A stretch of DNA of 64,000 nucleotides from ChocPot-Mid sp043804925 (lineage in GTDB: Bacteria; Bacteroidota; Ignavibacteria; Kapaibacteriales; UBA2268), in assembly GCA_043804925.1 (NCBI GenBank), contig JAZDIP010000044.1:1-64000 (forward strand), given 5' to 3'. The notes under the pieces were generated by a model. The model saw only the letters and a program-made list of their open reading frames with translations. It ran no database searches and had not been told where the DNA came from. This document shows, piece after piece, positions 63,979 through 64,000 of this stretch (positions are counted from its first letter, which is position 1; each line of letters opens with the position of its first letter). A program made the translations under genes and the position numbers.

Positions 63979-64000
63979 CAAAATAATTGTGATTTTTTAT

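Overview
This is an AT-rich chromosomal segment from a Gram-negative member of the Bacteroidota/Chlorobiota superphylum. The basis is ten secreted proteins with a C-terminal type IX secretion (T9SS) sorting domain of the 'FPNP...G.Y' kind, Bacteroidota-like TAnnTTTG promoter boxes, weak or absent Shine-Dalgarno sequences at many genes, a meso-DAP type MurE, a TonB-dependent receptor and SecG. The mix of T9SS cargo with dispersed filler repeats resembles Ignavibacteria/Kapabacteria-type genomes, but that finer placement is inference. No tRNA, CRISPR array, integrase, transposase or prophage gene was recognised.

Layout. 1-1360: the 3' part of a 23S rRNA gene, a 5S rRNA gene and a terminator. 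1361-4257: two secreted-protein genes (one a metzincin-like protease), followed by a second copy of the 3' half of the 5S gene, its terminator and its downstream flank. 4434-7440: a secreted beta-propeller, then about 700 bp of palindromes and filler repeats. 7443-10382: zinc-ribbon/Nif3 operon, then ArsR-PlsC. 10471-15050: a three-gene operon of T9SS propeller proteins whose sorting domains carry in-frame repeat insertions. 15297-15581: a DUF433 antitoxin with a decayed toxin gene. 15894-18733: TldD/TldE pair, the TldD partner with a Tat signal. 19122-22673: a large IgGFc-binding/Hydin-like T9SS protein. 22864-29023: housekeeping genes (small HTH protein, TrmB, SecG, MurE, PPK2, MenA-like prenyltransferase). 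29279-42211: envelope and accessory genes, including a kinase-like/acyltransferase pair, an S41 peptidase, a CNNM/CorC protein and LOG. 42531-46871: a giant acyl-CoA dehydratase activase. 47059-54453: FG-GAP/UnbV protein, propeller protein and TonB receptor. 54610-61436: adenine deaminase, RsmI with a long Arg/Ser-rich tail, a PD40 gene fragment, YicC, gamma-carbonic anhydrase and a PQQ-propeller lipoprotein. 61537-63852: another T9SS propeller protein.

Two themes connect the window. First, there is a heavy investment in T9SS-exported beta-propeller proteins without any secretion machinery nearby; two of these genes, 41 kb apart, share an almost identical 46-bp upstream element that looks like a promoter. 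Second, the genome carries several families of short palindromic and low-complexity repeats (CATCCTGAGCTTGTC type, CCCCTCTCGAGAGGGG type, CTGTCTGC type, AT-rich filler). They occur between genes and also inside genes, in frame: in sorting-domain loops, in the dehydratase activase, in the adenine deaminase and as part of the RsmI tail. This resembles the Rickettsia palindromic elements and is the most unusual property of the window.
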